Assembly (NCBI RefSeq): GCF_002849695.1
Contig: NZ_CP018937.1
Location: forward strand, 4,030,001-4,094,000
DNA length: 64,000 nucleotides
DNA from: Bacteroides fragilis
GTDB taxonomy: Bacteria; Bacteroidota; Bacteroidia; Bacteroidales; Bacteroidaceae
Direction: 5' to 3'
Below, piece by piece: positions 35,228 to 43,139 of this stretch (position 1 is the first letter of the stretch; every line of letters starts with the position of its first letter). Made by a program: the position numbers and the translations under genes. The notes below the pieces were generated by a model. It saw only the letters and a program-made list of their open reading frames with translations, ran no database searches and was not told the origin of the DNA.

Positions 35228-35740
35228 TTATCTTTCACCAAGAGTTTTGAGAACTCCGTGAAGGGTGTTGCCACCTGATTGAAGAGCAGAAATAACATTC
35301 TTGGCCGGTGATTGCAACAGGGCAACGATATCGGCAATAACTTCATTTTTACTCTTAATAGCTACGAGAGCATCCAACTGGTCAGCACCAACATAGAAGC
35401 TTTCTTCTGCATATGCAGCTTTCAGTCCCGGAATGCCATCTTTAGATTTATCTTTGATCAGTTTTGCAGGTGCGTTTGCAACGTTGCAGAACATCACAGC
35501 TGTCGTACCTTTCAAAGAACCATAAAGAGGAGAGAAATCACCTTCAATGCTTTCAAGCGCTTTGTGGAGGAGTGTGTTCTTAACTACCATCAATTTGATG
35601 TCAGCCTTGAAACAAGCTCTTCTCAATTCACTTGTTGCAGCAGCGTTCATAGCTGTTGTATCTACCAAATAGAAGTGACCATATTCCTGTACTGTAGCAG
35701 CAATCTGCTCAATAATCGTATTTTTATCTTCCTTTCTCAT
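35228..35740 (-). CDS. rplJ: 50S ribosomal protein uL10
   Basis: 170 residues. N-terminal 23S rRNA-binding domain (YGHFYLVDTTAMNAAATSEL, VKNTLLHKAL, FSPLYGSLKGTTAVMF) and C-terminal helix that carries bL12 dimers. 15 nt after rplA, so there is no room for an E. coli-type uL10 leader; regulation must be elsewhere. Confidence 0.97.
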   Translation of the reverse strand: MRKEDKNTIIEQIAATVQEYGHFYLVDTTAMNAAATSELRRACFKADIKLMVVKNTLLHKALESIEGDFSPLYGSLKGTTAVMFCNVANAPAKLIKDKSKDGIPGLKAAYAEESFYVGADQLDALVAIKSKNEVIADIVALLQSPAKNVISALQSGGNTLHGVLKTLGER

Positions 35741-35755
35741 TGTTACTCTGTTTTA

Positions 35756-36454
35756 TTAGATTTCCTCTACTGATTTCGGGTCAATTTTGATACCCGCACT
35801 CATTGTACTAGAAAGATAAATACTCTTAATATATGTACCCTTGGCTGCAGTCGGTTTCAACTTGTTCAATGTAGAGATAAATTCTTTTGCATTATCGCGA
35901 ATCTGCTCTGCAGTGAATGAAACCTTACCAATTGAAGTATGAACAATACCGCTCTTATCAACTTTGAAGTCGATCTTACCTTGTTTTACTTCTCTTACAG
36001 CTTTAGCAACATCCATAGTTACGGTACCACTCTTCGGGTTAGGCATCAATCCACGAGGACCAAGCACACGACCGAGTGCACCAATTTTACCCATGATAGA
36101 TGGCATAGTGATAATCACATCAATATCAGTCCATCCACCTTTGATCTTTTCAATATATTCGTCAAGACCAACATAGTCAGCACCAGCTTCTTTTGCAGCA
36201 GCTTCAGCATCCGGTGTACAAAGTACCAACACACGTACTTGCTTTCCAGTTCCATGAGGAAGTGAAACAACACCTCTCACCATTTGGTTTGCTTTACGTG
36301 GATCAACACCTAAACGTACATCAATATCTAATGAAGCATCAAACTTAGTAAAAGTGATTTCCTTTACCAAAGATGCAGCTTCTTTCAGTGAGTATGCTTT
36401 CCCTGCTTCAATTTTTCCTGCAGCTAACTTTTGATTTTTTGTCAGTTTACCCAT
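35756..36454 (-). CDS. rplA: 50S ribosomal protein uL1
   Basis: 232 residues: MGKLTKNQKLAAGKIEAGKA, the rRNA-binding DIDVRLGVDPRKANQMVRG, and GRVLGPRGLMPNPKSGTVT. It forms the L1 stalk at the E site and in E. coli represses its own operon. 15 nt after rplK and 15 nt before rplJ. Confidence 0.98.
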   Translation of the reverse strand: MGKLTKNQKLAAGKIEAGKAYSLKEAASLVKEITFTKFDASLDIDVRLGVDPRKANQMVRGVVSLPHGTGKQVRVLVLCTPDAEAAAKEAGADYVGLDEYIEKIKGGWTDIDVIITMPSIMGKIGALGRVLGPRGLMPNPKSGTVTMDVAKAVREVKQGKIDFKVDKSGIVHTSIGKVSFTAEQIRDNAKEFISTLNKLKPTAAKGTYIKSIYLSSTMSAGIKIDPKSVEEI

Positions 36455-36469
36455 TACAATTGAAGTTTA

Positions 36470-36913
36470 TTAATTATTAACCGGGAACTCCCCTTTTACA
36501 GCGATACCCATACTTCTAGCTGTACCTGCAACCATTTTCATGGCAGCTTCCACAGTAAAACAGTTCAAGTCAACCATTTTGTCCTGAGCAATCGTACGAA
36601 CCTGTTCCCAAGTGATCTCGGCAACTTTCTTACGGTTAGGCTCAGCAGAACCACTCTTTACCTTAGCCACTTCAAGCAACTGAATGGCAACGGGAGGAGT
36701 CTTGATTACAAAATCGAAAGACTTATCTGCGTAGTAAGTAATGATAACAGGCAAAATCTTACCTGCCTTGTCTTGGGTTCTGGCGTTGAATTGCTTGCAA
36801 AACTCCATAATGTTGATTCCCTTAGAACCTAATGCAGGTCCAACGGGAGGTGATGGGTTTGCCGCGCCTCCTTTAATCTGTAATTTGATTAGTCCAGCAA
36901 CTTCTTTAGCCAT
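36470..36913 (-). CDS. rplK: 50S ribosomal protein uL11
   Basis: 147 residues. Proline-rich N-terminal domain (KLQIKGGAANPSPPVGPALG) that binds thiostrepton-type antibiotics and release factors, and C-terminal rRNA-binding domain (VAGTARSMGIAVKG). 60 nt after nusG, with no separate promoter seen. Confidence 0.98.
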   Translation of the reverse strand: MAKEVAGLIKLQIKGGAANPSPPVGPALGSKGINIMEFCKQFNARTQDKAGKILPVIITYYADKSFDFVIKTPPVAIQLLEVAKVKSGSAEPNRKKVAEITWEQVRTIAQDKMVDLNCFTVEAAMKMVAGTARSMGIAVKGEFPVNN

Positions 36914-36973
36914 TTTTTTATTGATTTATATATAACATTAAACGAAGGACAACTACAGCGTAACAATTCTGCG

Positions 36974-37516
36974 TTATTCCTTTTCCACTTGCATAAAGCC
37001 TAATTCAAGCGGTGTTTTACGCCCGAATATCTTTACCATGACCTTTAGTTTCTTCTTTTCACTATTCACTTCTTCAATGATACCACTGAATCCGCTAAAA
37101 GGACCAAAAGTAACCTTTACAGTTTCACCTACAATATACGGAACATTTAAGTCTTCACCCGTTTCTTGCAATTCGTCCACTGTACCAAGTATACGATTCA
37201 CTTCCGACTGTCTGAGGGGAACCGGTTTATCGGAACCTCCCAAGAAACCTATCACATTAGGAGTATTTCTCAGATGGTGAGAAACCTCACCAACCAAAGC
37301 AGCCTCCACCAAAACGTAACCAGGAAGATAACTTCTTTCTTTCACAATTTTTTTACCATTGCGAACCTGGTATACCTTTTCGGTAGGAATCAATACCTGA
37401 GACACATATTCGCCAAGGTCGCTGTTTTTAATATCAGCTTCAAGATATTCTTTTACCTTAGCTTCTTTTCCGCTAATAGCACGCAAAACGTACCATTTCT
37501 TTTCAATCTCAGACAT
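36974..37516 (-). CDS. nusG: transcription termination/antitermination factor NusG
   Basis: 180 residues. NGN domain at the N-terminus (KKWYVLRAISGKEAKVKEYL) and KOW domain at the C-terminus (VKVTFGPFSGFSGIIEEVNS). It binds polymerase by NGN and uS10 or Rho by KOW. 16 nt after secE, the conserved secE-nusG-rplK order. No RfaH-like paralog features. Confidence 0.97.
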   Translation of the reverse strand: MSEIEKKWYVLRAISGKEAKVKEYLEADIKNSDLGEYVSQVLIPTEKVYQVRNGKKIVKERSYLPGYVLVEAALVGEVSHHLRNTPNVIGFLGGSDKPVPLRQSEVNRILGTVDELQETGEDLNVPYIVGETVKVTFGPFSGFSGIIEEVNSEKKKLKVMVKIFGRKTPLELGFMQVEKE

Positions 37517-37532
37517 CGTAATTCCTTTTTTT

Positions 37533-37724
37533 TTAATGTGGATAAATTATTTTTTCCATAAAATTCTGGAAACAGAAGTCCATCGCGAACACTACCAATG
37601 CAATAAGCAGGGAAGCATATAAAACAACTACCGCACTGTTAGTTAGTTCTGAATACGTAGGCCACGACACTTTATGAACAAGTTCGTCGTAAGATTCTTT
37701 AATATAAGCTACTACTTTTTTCAT
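37533..37724 (-). CDS. secE: protein translocase subunit SecE
   Basis: 63 residues with one transmembrane helix (VVVLYASLLIALVVFAMDF) and the conserved amphipathic lead KVSWPTYSELTNS. The Met at 37724 is the start; the frame continues upstream into the tRNA-Trp gene, which cannot be coding. It clamps SecY (9047-10393). 14 nt after tRNA-Trp, so it is co-transcribed and released by tRNA processing. Confidence 0.95.
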   Translation of the reverse strand: MKKVVAYIKESYDELVHKVSWPTYSELTNSAVVVLYASLLIALVVFAMDFCFQNFMEKIIYPH

Positions 37725-37738
37725 TTCATAAATATTAG

Positions 37739-37811
37739 CACGGGAGGAGAGGCTCGAACTCCCGACACCCGGTTTTGGAGACCGGTGCTCTACCAACTGA
37801 GCTACTCCCGT
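37739..37811 (-). tRNA. trnW: tRNA-Trp (CCA)
   Basis: 73-nt cloverleaf on the minus strand: acceptor ACGGGAG/CTCCCGT, D-arm AGCTCAGTTGGTAGAGC, anticodon loop CTCCAAA (anticodon CCA), T-arm GTTCGAGCC, discriminator G. The 3' CCA is not encoded (CTA follows). Lies between tuf and secE. Confidence 0.97.
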
Positions 37812-37819
37812 TTGTACAT

Positions 37820-37853
37820 AATCAGTTCCCGATAATACTACCGGGAACTGATT
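37820..37853 (-). promoter_or_regulatory. hairpin between tuf and tRNA-Trp
   Basis: AATCAGTTCCCG (37820-37831) and CGGGAACTGATT (37842-37853), 12 bp perfect. No T run follows, so it is more likely an mRNA processing or stabilising element after tuf than a full terminator. Confidence 0.5.
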
Positions 37854-37864
37854 AATATTTAATT

Positions 37865-39049
37865 TTAGTCGATAATTTCAGTAATCTGACCAGCACCTAC
37901 TGTACGACCACCCTCGCGGATAGCGAAACGAAGACCGATGTTCAATGCAACCGGGTAGATCAACTCTACAGTAATAGTTACATTATCACCCGGCATCACC
38001 ATTTCAGTTCCTTCCGGAAGAGTGATTTCACCTGTACAGTCCATAGTACGCAGATAGAACTGAGGACGGTATTTGTTGTGGAATGGAGTGTGACGACCAC
38101 CTTCTTCTTTCTTCAGGATATAAACCTCAGCTTTAAACTTAGAGTGAGGTTTAATCTGACCTGGTTTACAAAGAACCATACCACGTTTGATTTCGTTCTT
38201 GTCAACACCACGAAGCAACAGACCTACGTTGTCACCAGCCTCACCCTGATCCAGAAGTTTGCGGAACATTTCAACACCTGTTACAACTGATTTCTTATCT
38301 TCACCCAAACCAAGGATTTCGATTTCATCACCTACGTGGATAACACCAGTTTCGATACGACCTGTAGCTACAGTACCACGACCTGTGATAGAGAACACGT
38401 CTTCTACCGGCATCAAGAAAGGTTTATCAACATCGCGCGGAGGCAACGGAATCCAAGTATCAACAGCTTCCATCAGCTCCATTACTTTGTCTTCCCATTT
38501 TTCTACACCATTCAATGCACCAAGAGCAGAACCCTGAATGATCGGAGTATTGTCACCGTCGAAATCATAGAAAGAAAGAAGTTCTCTCATTTCCATCTCA
38601 ACCAGTTCCAACATTTCAGCATCTTCAACCATATCGCACTTGTTCATGAATACAACCAGCTTCGGAACGTTTACCTGACGAGCCAAAAGAATGTGCTCAC
38701 GAGTCTGAGGCATCGGACCATCAGTAGCAGCAACTACGATGATAGCACCATCCATCTGAGCAGCACCAGTAACCATGTTCTTTACGTAGTCAGCGTGACC
38801 CGGACAGTCAACGTGTGCGTAGTGACGGTTAGCTGTTTCGTACTCAACGTGTGAAGTATTGATAGTAATACCTCTTTCCTTTTCTTCAGGAGCGTTGTCG
38901 ATAGAATCGAAAGAGCGGAGTTCAGAAAGACCTTTTTTTGCCAACACTGTAGTGATAGCAGCAGTCAAAGTGGTTTTACCGTGGTCAACGTGACCGATTG
39001 TACCAATGTTTACGTGCGGTTTGGTACGTTCAAATTTCTCTTTAGCCAT
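37865..39049 (-). CDS. tuf: elongation factor Tu
   Basis: 394 residues. G1 GHVDHGKTTL (19-28), effector region RGITINTSHVEY, G3 DCPGHADYVKNM, G4 NKCDMVEDAEM, then beta-barrel domains 2 and 3 ending GGRTVGAGQITEIID. It brings aminoacyl-tRNA to the ribosome. This is the only tuf in the window, located in the tRNA-tuf-secE-nusG unit instead of next to fusA. Flanked by tRNA-Thr (50 nt) and tRNA-Trp (53 nt). Confidence 0.98.
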   Translation of the reverse strand: MAKEKFERTKPHVNIGTIGHVDHGKTTLTAAITTVLAKKGLSELRSFDSIDNAPEEKERGITINTSHVEYETANRHYAHVDCPGHADYVKNMVTGAAQMDGAIIVVAATDGPMPQTREHILLARQVNVPKLVVFMNKCDMVEDAEMLELVEMEMRELLSFYDFDGDNTPIIQGSALGALNGVEKWEDKVMELMEAVDTWIPLPPRDVDKPFLMPVEDVFSITGRGTVATGRIETGVIHVGDEIEILGLGEDKKSVVTGVEMFRKLLDQGEAGDNVGLLLRGVDKNEIKRGMVLCKPGQIKPHSKFKAEVYILKKEEGGRHTPFHNKYRPQFYLRTMDCTGEITLPEGTEMVMPGDNVTITVELIYPVALNIGLRFAIREGGRTVGAGQITEIID

Positions 39050-39099
39050 AGCTTTACTTGTTATTTATTTGATTAATAATCAGCATTTACATCTTACAG

Positions 39100-39171
<72 letters not shown>

Positions 39172-39182
39172 GAAATAGAGAG

Positions 39183-39255
39183 AGCGGAAGACGGGGCTCA
39201 AACCCGCGACCCTCAGCTTGGAAGGCTAATGCTCTATCAACTGAGCTACTTCCGC
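39183..39255 (-). tRNA. tRNA-Gly (TCC)
   Basis: 73-nt cloverleaf: acceptor GCGGAAG/CTTCCGC, anticodon loop CTTCCAA (anticodon TCC), T-loop GTTTGAGCC. 11 nt from tRNA-Thr(GGT). 3' CCA not encoded. Confidence 0.96.
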
Positions 39256-39287
39256 AATTTGCCAAAGTTTTCACTCTGTCTTCTCCG

Positions 39288-39370
39288 TGGGCAAAGATGG
39301 ATTCGAACCACCGAAGGCGTAAGCCAGCAGATTTACAGTCTGCCCCATTTGGCCACTCTGGTATTTGCCC
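39288..39370 (-). tRNA. tRNA-Tyr (GTA)
   Basis: 83 nt with a long variable arm (class II), acceptor GGGCAAA/TTTGCCC, anticodon loop CTGTAAA (anticodon GTA), discriminator A. 3' CCA not encoded. Confidence 0.96.
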
Positions 39371-39441
39371 TTCATTACAGAAATCGAATTTCGAAGTAAG
39401 CGTAAGAACGCCCAAACTTTTTCTATTCTGATTTATTCTTG

Positions 39442-39515
39442 AGCCTCTTGTCGGATTCGAACCAACGACCCCGAGATTACAAATCACGTGCTCTGGCCAA
39501 CTGAGCTAAAGAGGC
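39442..39515 (-). tRNA. tRNA-Thr (TGT)
   Basis: 74-nt cloverleaf: acceptor GCCTCTT/AAGAGGC, anticodon loop TTTGTAA (anticodon TGT), T-loop GTTCGAATCC. First gene of the tRNA-tuf unit, about 46 nt after the predicted transcription start. Confidence 0.96.
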
Positions 39516-39525
39516 GTTTTTACTT

Positions 39526-39569
39526 AAAAAATGCAACCGTCACGTCCTAACGCGAGCGAAACGGCTGCA
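39526..39569 (-). terminator. terminator of rpsU-xerC-hpf
   Basis: Minus strand TGCAGCCGT ... ACGGTTGCA then TTTTTT: a 9-bp stem with one G-T pair and a 20-nt loop, 45 nt after the hpf stop. Its 5' arm coincides with the end of the next operon's promoter (39568-39598). Confidence 0.65.
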
Positions 39570-39598
39570 AATTTAGTTATTTATTTCTTTCCCGCAAA
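39568..39598 (-). promoter_or_regulatory. promoter of the tRNA-tuf-secE-nusG-rplK unit
   Basis: TTTG (39595-39598), 19 nt, TAAATTTG (39568-39575) on the minus strand: both boxes match the Bacteroides consensus exactly. Expected start near 39560-39563, 45-50 nt before tRNA-Thr(TGT). Confidence 0.7.
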
Positions 39599-39613
39599 AT
39601 ATTTGCGGTATTT

Positions 39614-39913
39614 TTATTTATTTCGTTGTTTTTCCTTGTACTTAACCAGCTGCTTCTCCAATGCTTCCACACACAAATCAACCGCTTCTTCAAACGTATC
39701 ACAGATTTTGCTTGCATGAAAATCATTGTTTGGAACCAACACCGTAATTCCGGCCTCCTTATTCTCCGCAGTTTCTGGTTTAACCACCTTTAATGACACC
39801 TCTACTTTCTTTATATCTTCGTAATATTTTTCCAACTTAGACACTTTCTTCTGAATGAAAGCCTGCAATTGTTCTGTTGCATCAAAGTGAATCGATTGAA
39901 TTCTAATTTCCAT
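39614..39913 (-). CDS. hpf: ribosome hibernation factor, short HPF/YfiA type
   Basis: 99 residues, single HPF/RaiA domain: MEIRIQSIHFDATEQLQAFI, VSKLEKYYEDIKKVEVSLKV, NNDFHASKICDTFEEAVD. No long-HPF C-terminal dimerisation domain. It binds 30S at the mRNA/tRNA sites in stationary phase. A strong SD (GGAGG at 39919-39923, 5 nt before ATG), unusual here, fixes the start. 14 nt after xerC and probably co-transcribed from rpsU. Confidence 0.92.
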   Translation of the reverse strand: MEIRIQSIHFDATEQLQAFIQKKVSKLEKYYEDIKKVEVSLKVVKPETAENKEAGITVLVPNNDFHASKICDTFEEAVDLCVEALEKQLVKYKEKQRNK

Positions 39914-39927
39914 ACTTACCTCCTTTT

Positions 39928-40809
39928 TTAGGCTCGTGGATGAGCTTGTTTATACACTTTTTTAAGTTCTTCAAAAGTGGTATGCGTATAAATCTCCGTA
40001 GTCGCCAGACTACTATGACCTAAAAGCTCCTTCACCGCACCCAACTCCGCATCATTATTCAGCATTGTTGTGGCAAAGGTATGCCTCAACACGTGAGGAC
40101 TGCGCTTCTTAAGCGTTACCACCTTCGAAAGGTTCCGTTTCACCAAATTATAGACCAGATTCTTATAAAGTCGTTCGCCATTCTCTCTAACAAAAAAAGC
40201 ATCAGACTTCACTGAAATCACTTTGTTCCTTACATCAACATACTCAAACATCGCTTCTTTCAATTCATCCCCAAAAGGGATCAAGCGCTGCTTATTTCTC
40301 TTTCCCGTTACTTTCAGAAGAGAGGCTGAGAAATCTACATCCTTATCATCCAAACCTATCAATTCAGAGAGACGCATGCCTGTGGCATAAAACACCTCAA
40401 TAATCAAACGATCCCGACACCCCTTAAACCCTTCACCAAAATCCGTGTCATCCAGCAATTTATTCATTTCACTCTCTTTCAAGAAAGAAGGAAGTGGCTT
40501 TTTATTTTTTGGCCCCGTTATTTTACGTAACGGATCAACACTCACCTCTCCTTGTCTGAGGAGATATTTATAAAACGACCGGAGCGAACTCAGCTTACGA
40601 TTCACAGAAGTTGAAGTATACCCCCGATCCATCAGTGAAACAATCCACTCACGAATCAGTTCGGGCTTCACTTCCAACGGATTAAACTCCCCAATCTCCT
40701 CTTGAGCAAACTCCTGCAACTGCGAAATATCCTCGCCGTAAGCCAGTACGGTCTTCTCAGAATAATTCCGTTCGTACCGGAGGTAATCAAGAAAAGAATC
40801 TGCTAACAT
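39928..40809 (-). CDS. xerC: tyrosine recombinase XerC type
   Basis: 293 residues from MLADSFLDYLRYERNYSEKT; a Met nine codons upstream adds nothing conserved. N-terminal SAM-like core-binding domain (1-95), C-terminal catalytic domain with Arg146 (TGMRLSEL), Lys170, His239-x-x-Arg242 (HVLRHTF), His265 (GHSS) and nucleophile Tyr274 (EIYTH). It resolves chromosome dimers at dif with a partner (XerD not in window). Position between rpsU and hpf in a translation operon, with no flanking mobile-element genes, argues for the housekeeping recombinase. Confidence 0.92.
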   Translation of the reverse strand: MLADSFLDYLRYERNYSEKTVLAYGEDISQLQEFAQEEIGEFNPLEVKPELIREWIVSLMDRGYTSTSVNRKLSSLRSFYKYLLRQGEVSVDPLRKITGPKNKKPLPSFLKESEMNKLLDDTDFGEGFKGCRDRLIIEVFYATGMRLSELIGLDDKDVDFSASLLKVTGKRNKQRLIPFGDELKEAMFEYVDVRNKVISVKSDAFFVRENGERLYKNLVYNLVKRNLSKVVTLKKRSPHVLRHTFATTMLNNDAELGAVKELLGHSSLATTEIYTHTTFEELKKVYKQAHPRA

Positions 40810-40882
40810 AATATCGCTACATCTATAATTCTGCAACGAATGTATGAAAAGAATTCAATAATTCAAAGGAAATTACGAATTA

Positions 40883-41074
40883 TTAATCTTCTACTTGCTG
40901 AAGTTTTTGTACGTAAACTGCACGTTCTTTCTTAAGTCTTTTAGTTACAGACGGTTTGTCGAACTGTTGTCTGCTTCTCAACTCTTTAACGATGCCAGTT
41001 TTTTCAAATTTTCTCTTAAACTTCTTCAGCGCTTTTTCAATGTTTTCGCCTTCTTTTACAGGTACTACAATCAT
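40883..41074 (-). CDS. rpsU: 30S ribosomal protein bS21
   Basis: 63 residues: MIVVPVKEGENIEKALKKFK, RKFEKTGIVKELRSRQQFDK, PSVTKRLKKERAVYVQKLQQ. In Bacteroidetes ribosomes bS21 helps hide the 3' end of 16S rRNA, explaining the low use of SD sequences. The longer frame from 41131 overlaps the promoter and is rejected. No SD precedes this ATG (AGTAACAAA). First gene of rpsU-xerC-hpf. Confidence 0.95.
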   Translation of the reverse strand: MIVVPVKEGENIEKALKKFKRKFEKTGIVKELRSRQQFDKPSVTKRLKKERAVYVQKLQQVED

Positions 41075-41128
41075 TTTGTTACTATTAAATATGTTATGGT
41101 TTAAAATTTCCGCAGTCAAATTGCGCCG

Positions 41129-41159
41129 CAAAATTACACATACTTTCTTTATTCACAAA
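41129..41159 (-). promoter_or_regulatory. promoter of rpsU
   Basis: TTTG (41156-41159), 19 nt, TAATTTTG (41129-41136) on the minus strand, an exact consensus match. Predicts a leader of about 50 nt before the rpsU ATG at 41074. Confidence 0.7.
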
Positions 41160-41209
41160 ACTTTCGGCAATTATTTCTCAAAATCAATGCAAAAGGAACA
41201 GAAAGTAGT

Positions 41210-41217
41210 TATCTTTG
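41210..41217 (+). promoter_or_regulatory. -7 box of the aminopeptidase P gene
   Basis: TATCTTTG, perfect TAnnTTTG, 30 nt before the ATG at 41247. No clear TTTG 19-21 nt upstream. It is divergent from the rpsU promoter 50 bp away. Confidence 0.45.
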
Positions 41218-41246
41218 GAGAGTATAACATATAATATATATAATGT

Positions 41247-43025
41247 ATGAAACAGTCTATCAGTGAACGAATACATGCATTACGCATGTGGTTTAAGCCA
41301 AACATTCAAGCATTCATCATCCCCAGCACAGACCCTCATCTCAGTGAATACGTTGCACCACACTGGAAATCACGAGAATGGATTTCTGGATTTACCGGGT
41401 CGGCCGGTACGGTAGTGATTACAGCAAAGAAAGCAGGACTCTGGACTGACTCAAGATATTTTTTACAAGCAGCAGAACAGTTACAAGGAAGTGGCATAGA
41501 CTTATATAAAGAGATGCTGCCGGACACTCCAAGTATCACAGAATTCTTGTCTACCCAGTTAAAACCGGGAGAGGCAGTAGGTATCGATGGAAAAATGTTC
41601 TCAGTGGAACAAGTGGAGTATATGCAAGCCGAACTTTCATCAAGTAATCTTCAAATCATATTCTGCCCTGATCCTATGCAGGAGATATGGACAAATCGAC
41701 CGCCTATGCCGGAATCACCTGCCTTTGTATACGACATTGAATATGCGGGAAAAAGTTGCACAGAAAAAATCGCATCCATTCGTACGGAGCTAAAGAAAAA
41801 GGGTGCAGAAAGTGTTATGTTATCAGCTTTAGATGAAATAGCCTGGACCCTAAACCTACGCGGAAACGATGTACATTGCAACCCCGTAGTAATAAGCTAT
41901 TTACTTATTACAGAAGACAGCACGATATTATTCATTGCTCCGGAGAAAGTAACTGAAGAAGTACGGAACTACTTAAAAGAGCAGAAAGTAGAGATACGGA
42001 ACTACGCAGAAACAGAAATTTACTTATCAGATCTCAAGAGCACCAGCATCCTGATGAATCCGGCAAAAACCAATTATGCTATTTTTTCCTCCGTAAACCC
42101 CAAATGCCGGATCATACGAGGAGAAGCACCGGTAGCCTTACTGAAAGCTGTCCGTAACAATCAAGAAATAGCAGGAGTCCATGCAGCCATGCAGCGTGAC
42201 GGTGTCGCCTTAGTCAGATTCCTTAAATGGCTGGAGTCTGCCGTCCCTTCCGGAATAGAAACAGAATTAAGCATCGATCACAAACTGCACGAGTTTCGTG
42301 CTGCACAGAATTTGTATGTAGGCGAAAGTTTTGATACCATTGCGGGTTACAAAGAACACGGGGCTATTGTACATTATTCAGCAACTGAAGAAAGCAACGC
42401 GACATTGCAACCCAAAGGCTTTCTTTTACTCGACTCAGGAGCTCAATACATGGATGGCACCACTGACATCACACGTACCATTGCATTAGGTGAGCTAACA
42501 GAGGAAGAAAAGACAGACTATACACTGGTCCTCAAAGGACACATCGCATTGGCGATGGCCGTTTTTCCGGCAGGAACCAGAGGAGCACAACTGGATGTAC
42601 TGGCACGTATGCCATTATGGAGCCACAAAATGAATTTCCTGCATGGCACCGGTCATGGCGTAGGCCATTTCCTCAGCGTGCACGAAGGTCCACAAAGCAT
42701 TCGTATGAACGAGAATCCGGTTGTATTGCAGCCCGGCATGGTCACCTCAAACGAACCCGGAGTATATAAAGGTGGCAGCCACGGCATACGAATCGAGAAT
42801 CTGACACTGGTATGCAAGGCTGGTGAAGGCTTGTTTGGCGAATACCTGAGGTTCGAAACTATCACGCTTTGTCCTATCTGTAAAAAGGGTATAATCAAGG
42901 AGTTGCTAACCGCAGAAGAAACAGACTGGCTGAATGATTATCACCGGCAAGTATATGAAAAGTTATCCCCCGGTCTGAATGAAGAAGAAAAAATATGGTT
43001 GAAAGAGGCAACAGCCGCAATCTGA
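41247..43025 (+). CDS. aminopeptidase P family Xaa-Pro peptidase
   Basis: 592 residues, cytoplasmic. Two creatinase-like N-terminal domains (about 1-300: FIIPSTDPHLSEYVAPHWKS, WTDSRYFLQAAEQL), then the M24 pita-bread catalytic domain. Metal ligands: Asp in LLLDSGAQY, Asp in TTDITRTI, His in HGTGHGVGHFL, Glu in TSNEPGVY and Glu in RIENLTLV. A C-terminal aminopeptidase P segment follows. The three-domain architecture resembles eukaryotic-type XPNPEP1 and is common in Bacteroidetes. It removes N-terminal residues preceding proline from peptides. Single-gene unit ending in a hairpin at 43077. Confidence 0.92.
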   Translation: MKQSISERIHALRMWFKPNIQAFIIPSTDPHLSEYVAPHWKSREWISGFTGSAGTVVITAKKAGLWTDSRYFLQAAEQLQGSGIDLYKEMLPDTPSITEFLSTQLKPGEAVGIDGKMFSVEQVEYMQAELSSSNLQIIFCPDPMQEIWTNRPPMPESPAFVYDIEYAGKSCTEKIASIRTELKKKGAESVMLSALDEIAWTLNLRGNDVHCNPVVISYLLITEDSTILFIAPEKVTEEVRNYLKEQKVEIRNYAETEIYLSDLKSTSILMNPAKTNYAIFSSVNPKCRIIRGEAPVALLKAVRNNQEIAGVHAAMQRDGVALVRFLKWLESAVPSGIETELSIDHKLHEFRAAQNLYVGESFDTIAGYKEHGAIVHYSATEESNATLQPKGFLLLDSGAQYMDGTTDITRTIALGELTEEEKTDYTLVLKGHIALAMAVFPAGTRGAQLDVLARMPLWSHKMNFLHGTGHGVGHFLSVHEGPQSIRMNENPVVLQPGMVTSNEPGVYKGGSHGIRIENLTLVCKAGEGLFGEYLRFETITLCPICKKGIIKELLTAEETDWLNDYHRQVYEKLSPGLNEEEKIWLKEATAAI

Positions 43026-43076
43026 CAAACCAAAGGAAGGACCGCCTTTATAGGTCACCAAAATCATTATTAGTGT

Positions 43077-43104
43077 GAATCAGCATCTTATAGGATGCTG
43101 ATTC
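43077..43104 (+). terminator. terminator-like hairpin after the aminopeptidase P gene
   Basis: GAATCAGCATC-TTATAG-GATGCTGATTC: 11-bp perfect arms, 6-nt loop, 51 nt after the stop. The following sequence (CATCTATTTCTC) is only moderately T-rich, and the next gene lies on the same strand. Confidence 0.6.
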
Positions 43105-43139
43105 CATCTATTTCTCAAACATGTTTTAATCAATAACCT

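Noticed and set aside
36914..36973. Separate promoter for rplK
   Set aside because: No TAnnTTTG box in the nusG-rplK spacer; co-transcription from the tRNA-tuf promoter is simpler.
39928..40809. XerC-like recombinase as the integrase of a mobile element at the tRNA cluster
   Set aside because: No other mobile-element genes, no duplicated tRNA 3' end, and it lies in a conserved rpsU-hpf operon; it fits the housekeeping recombinase.
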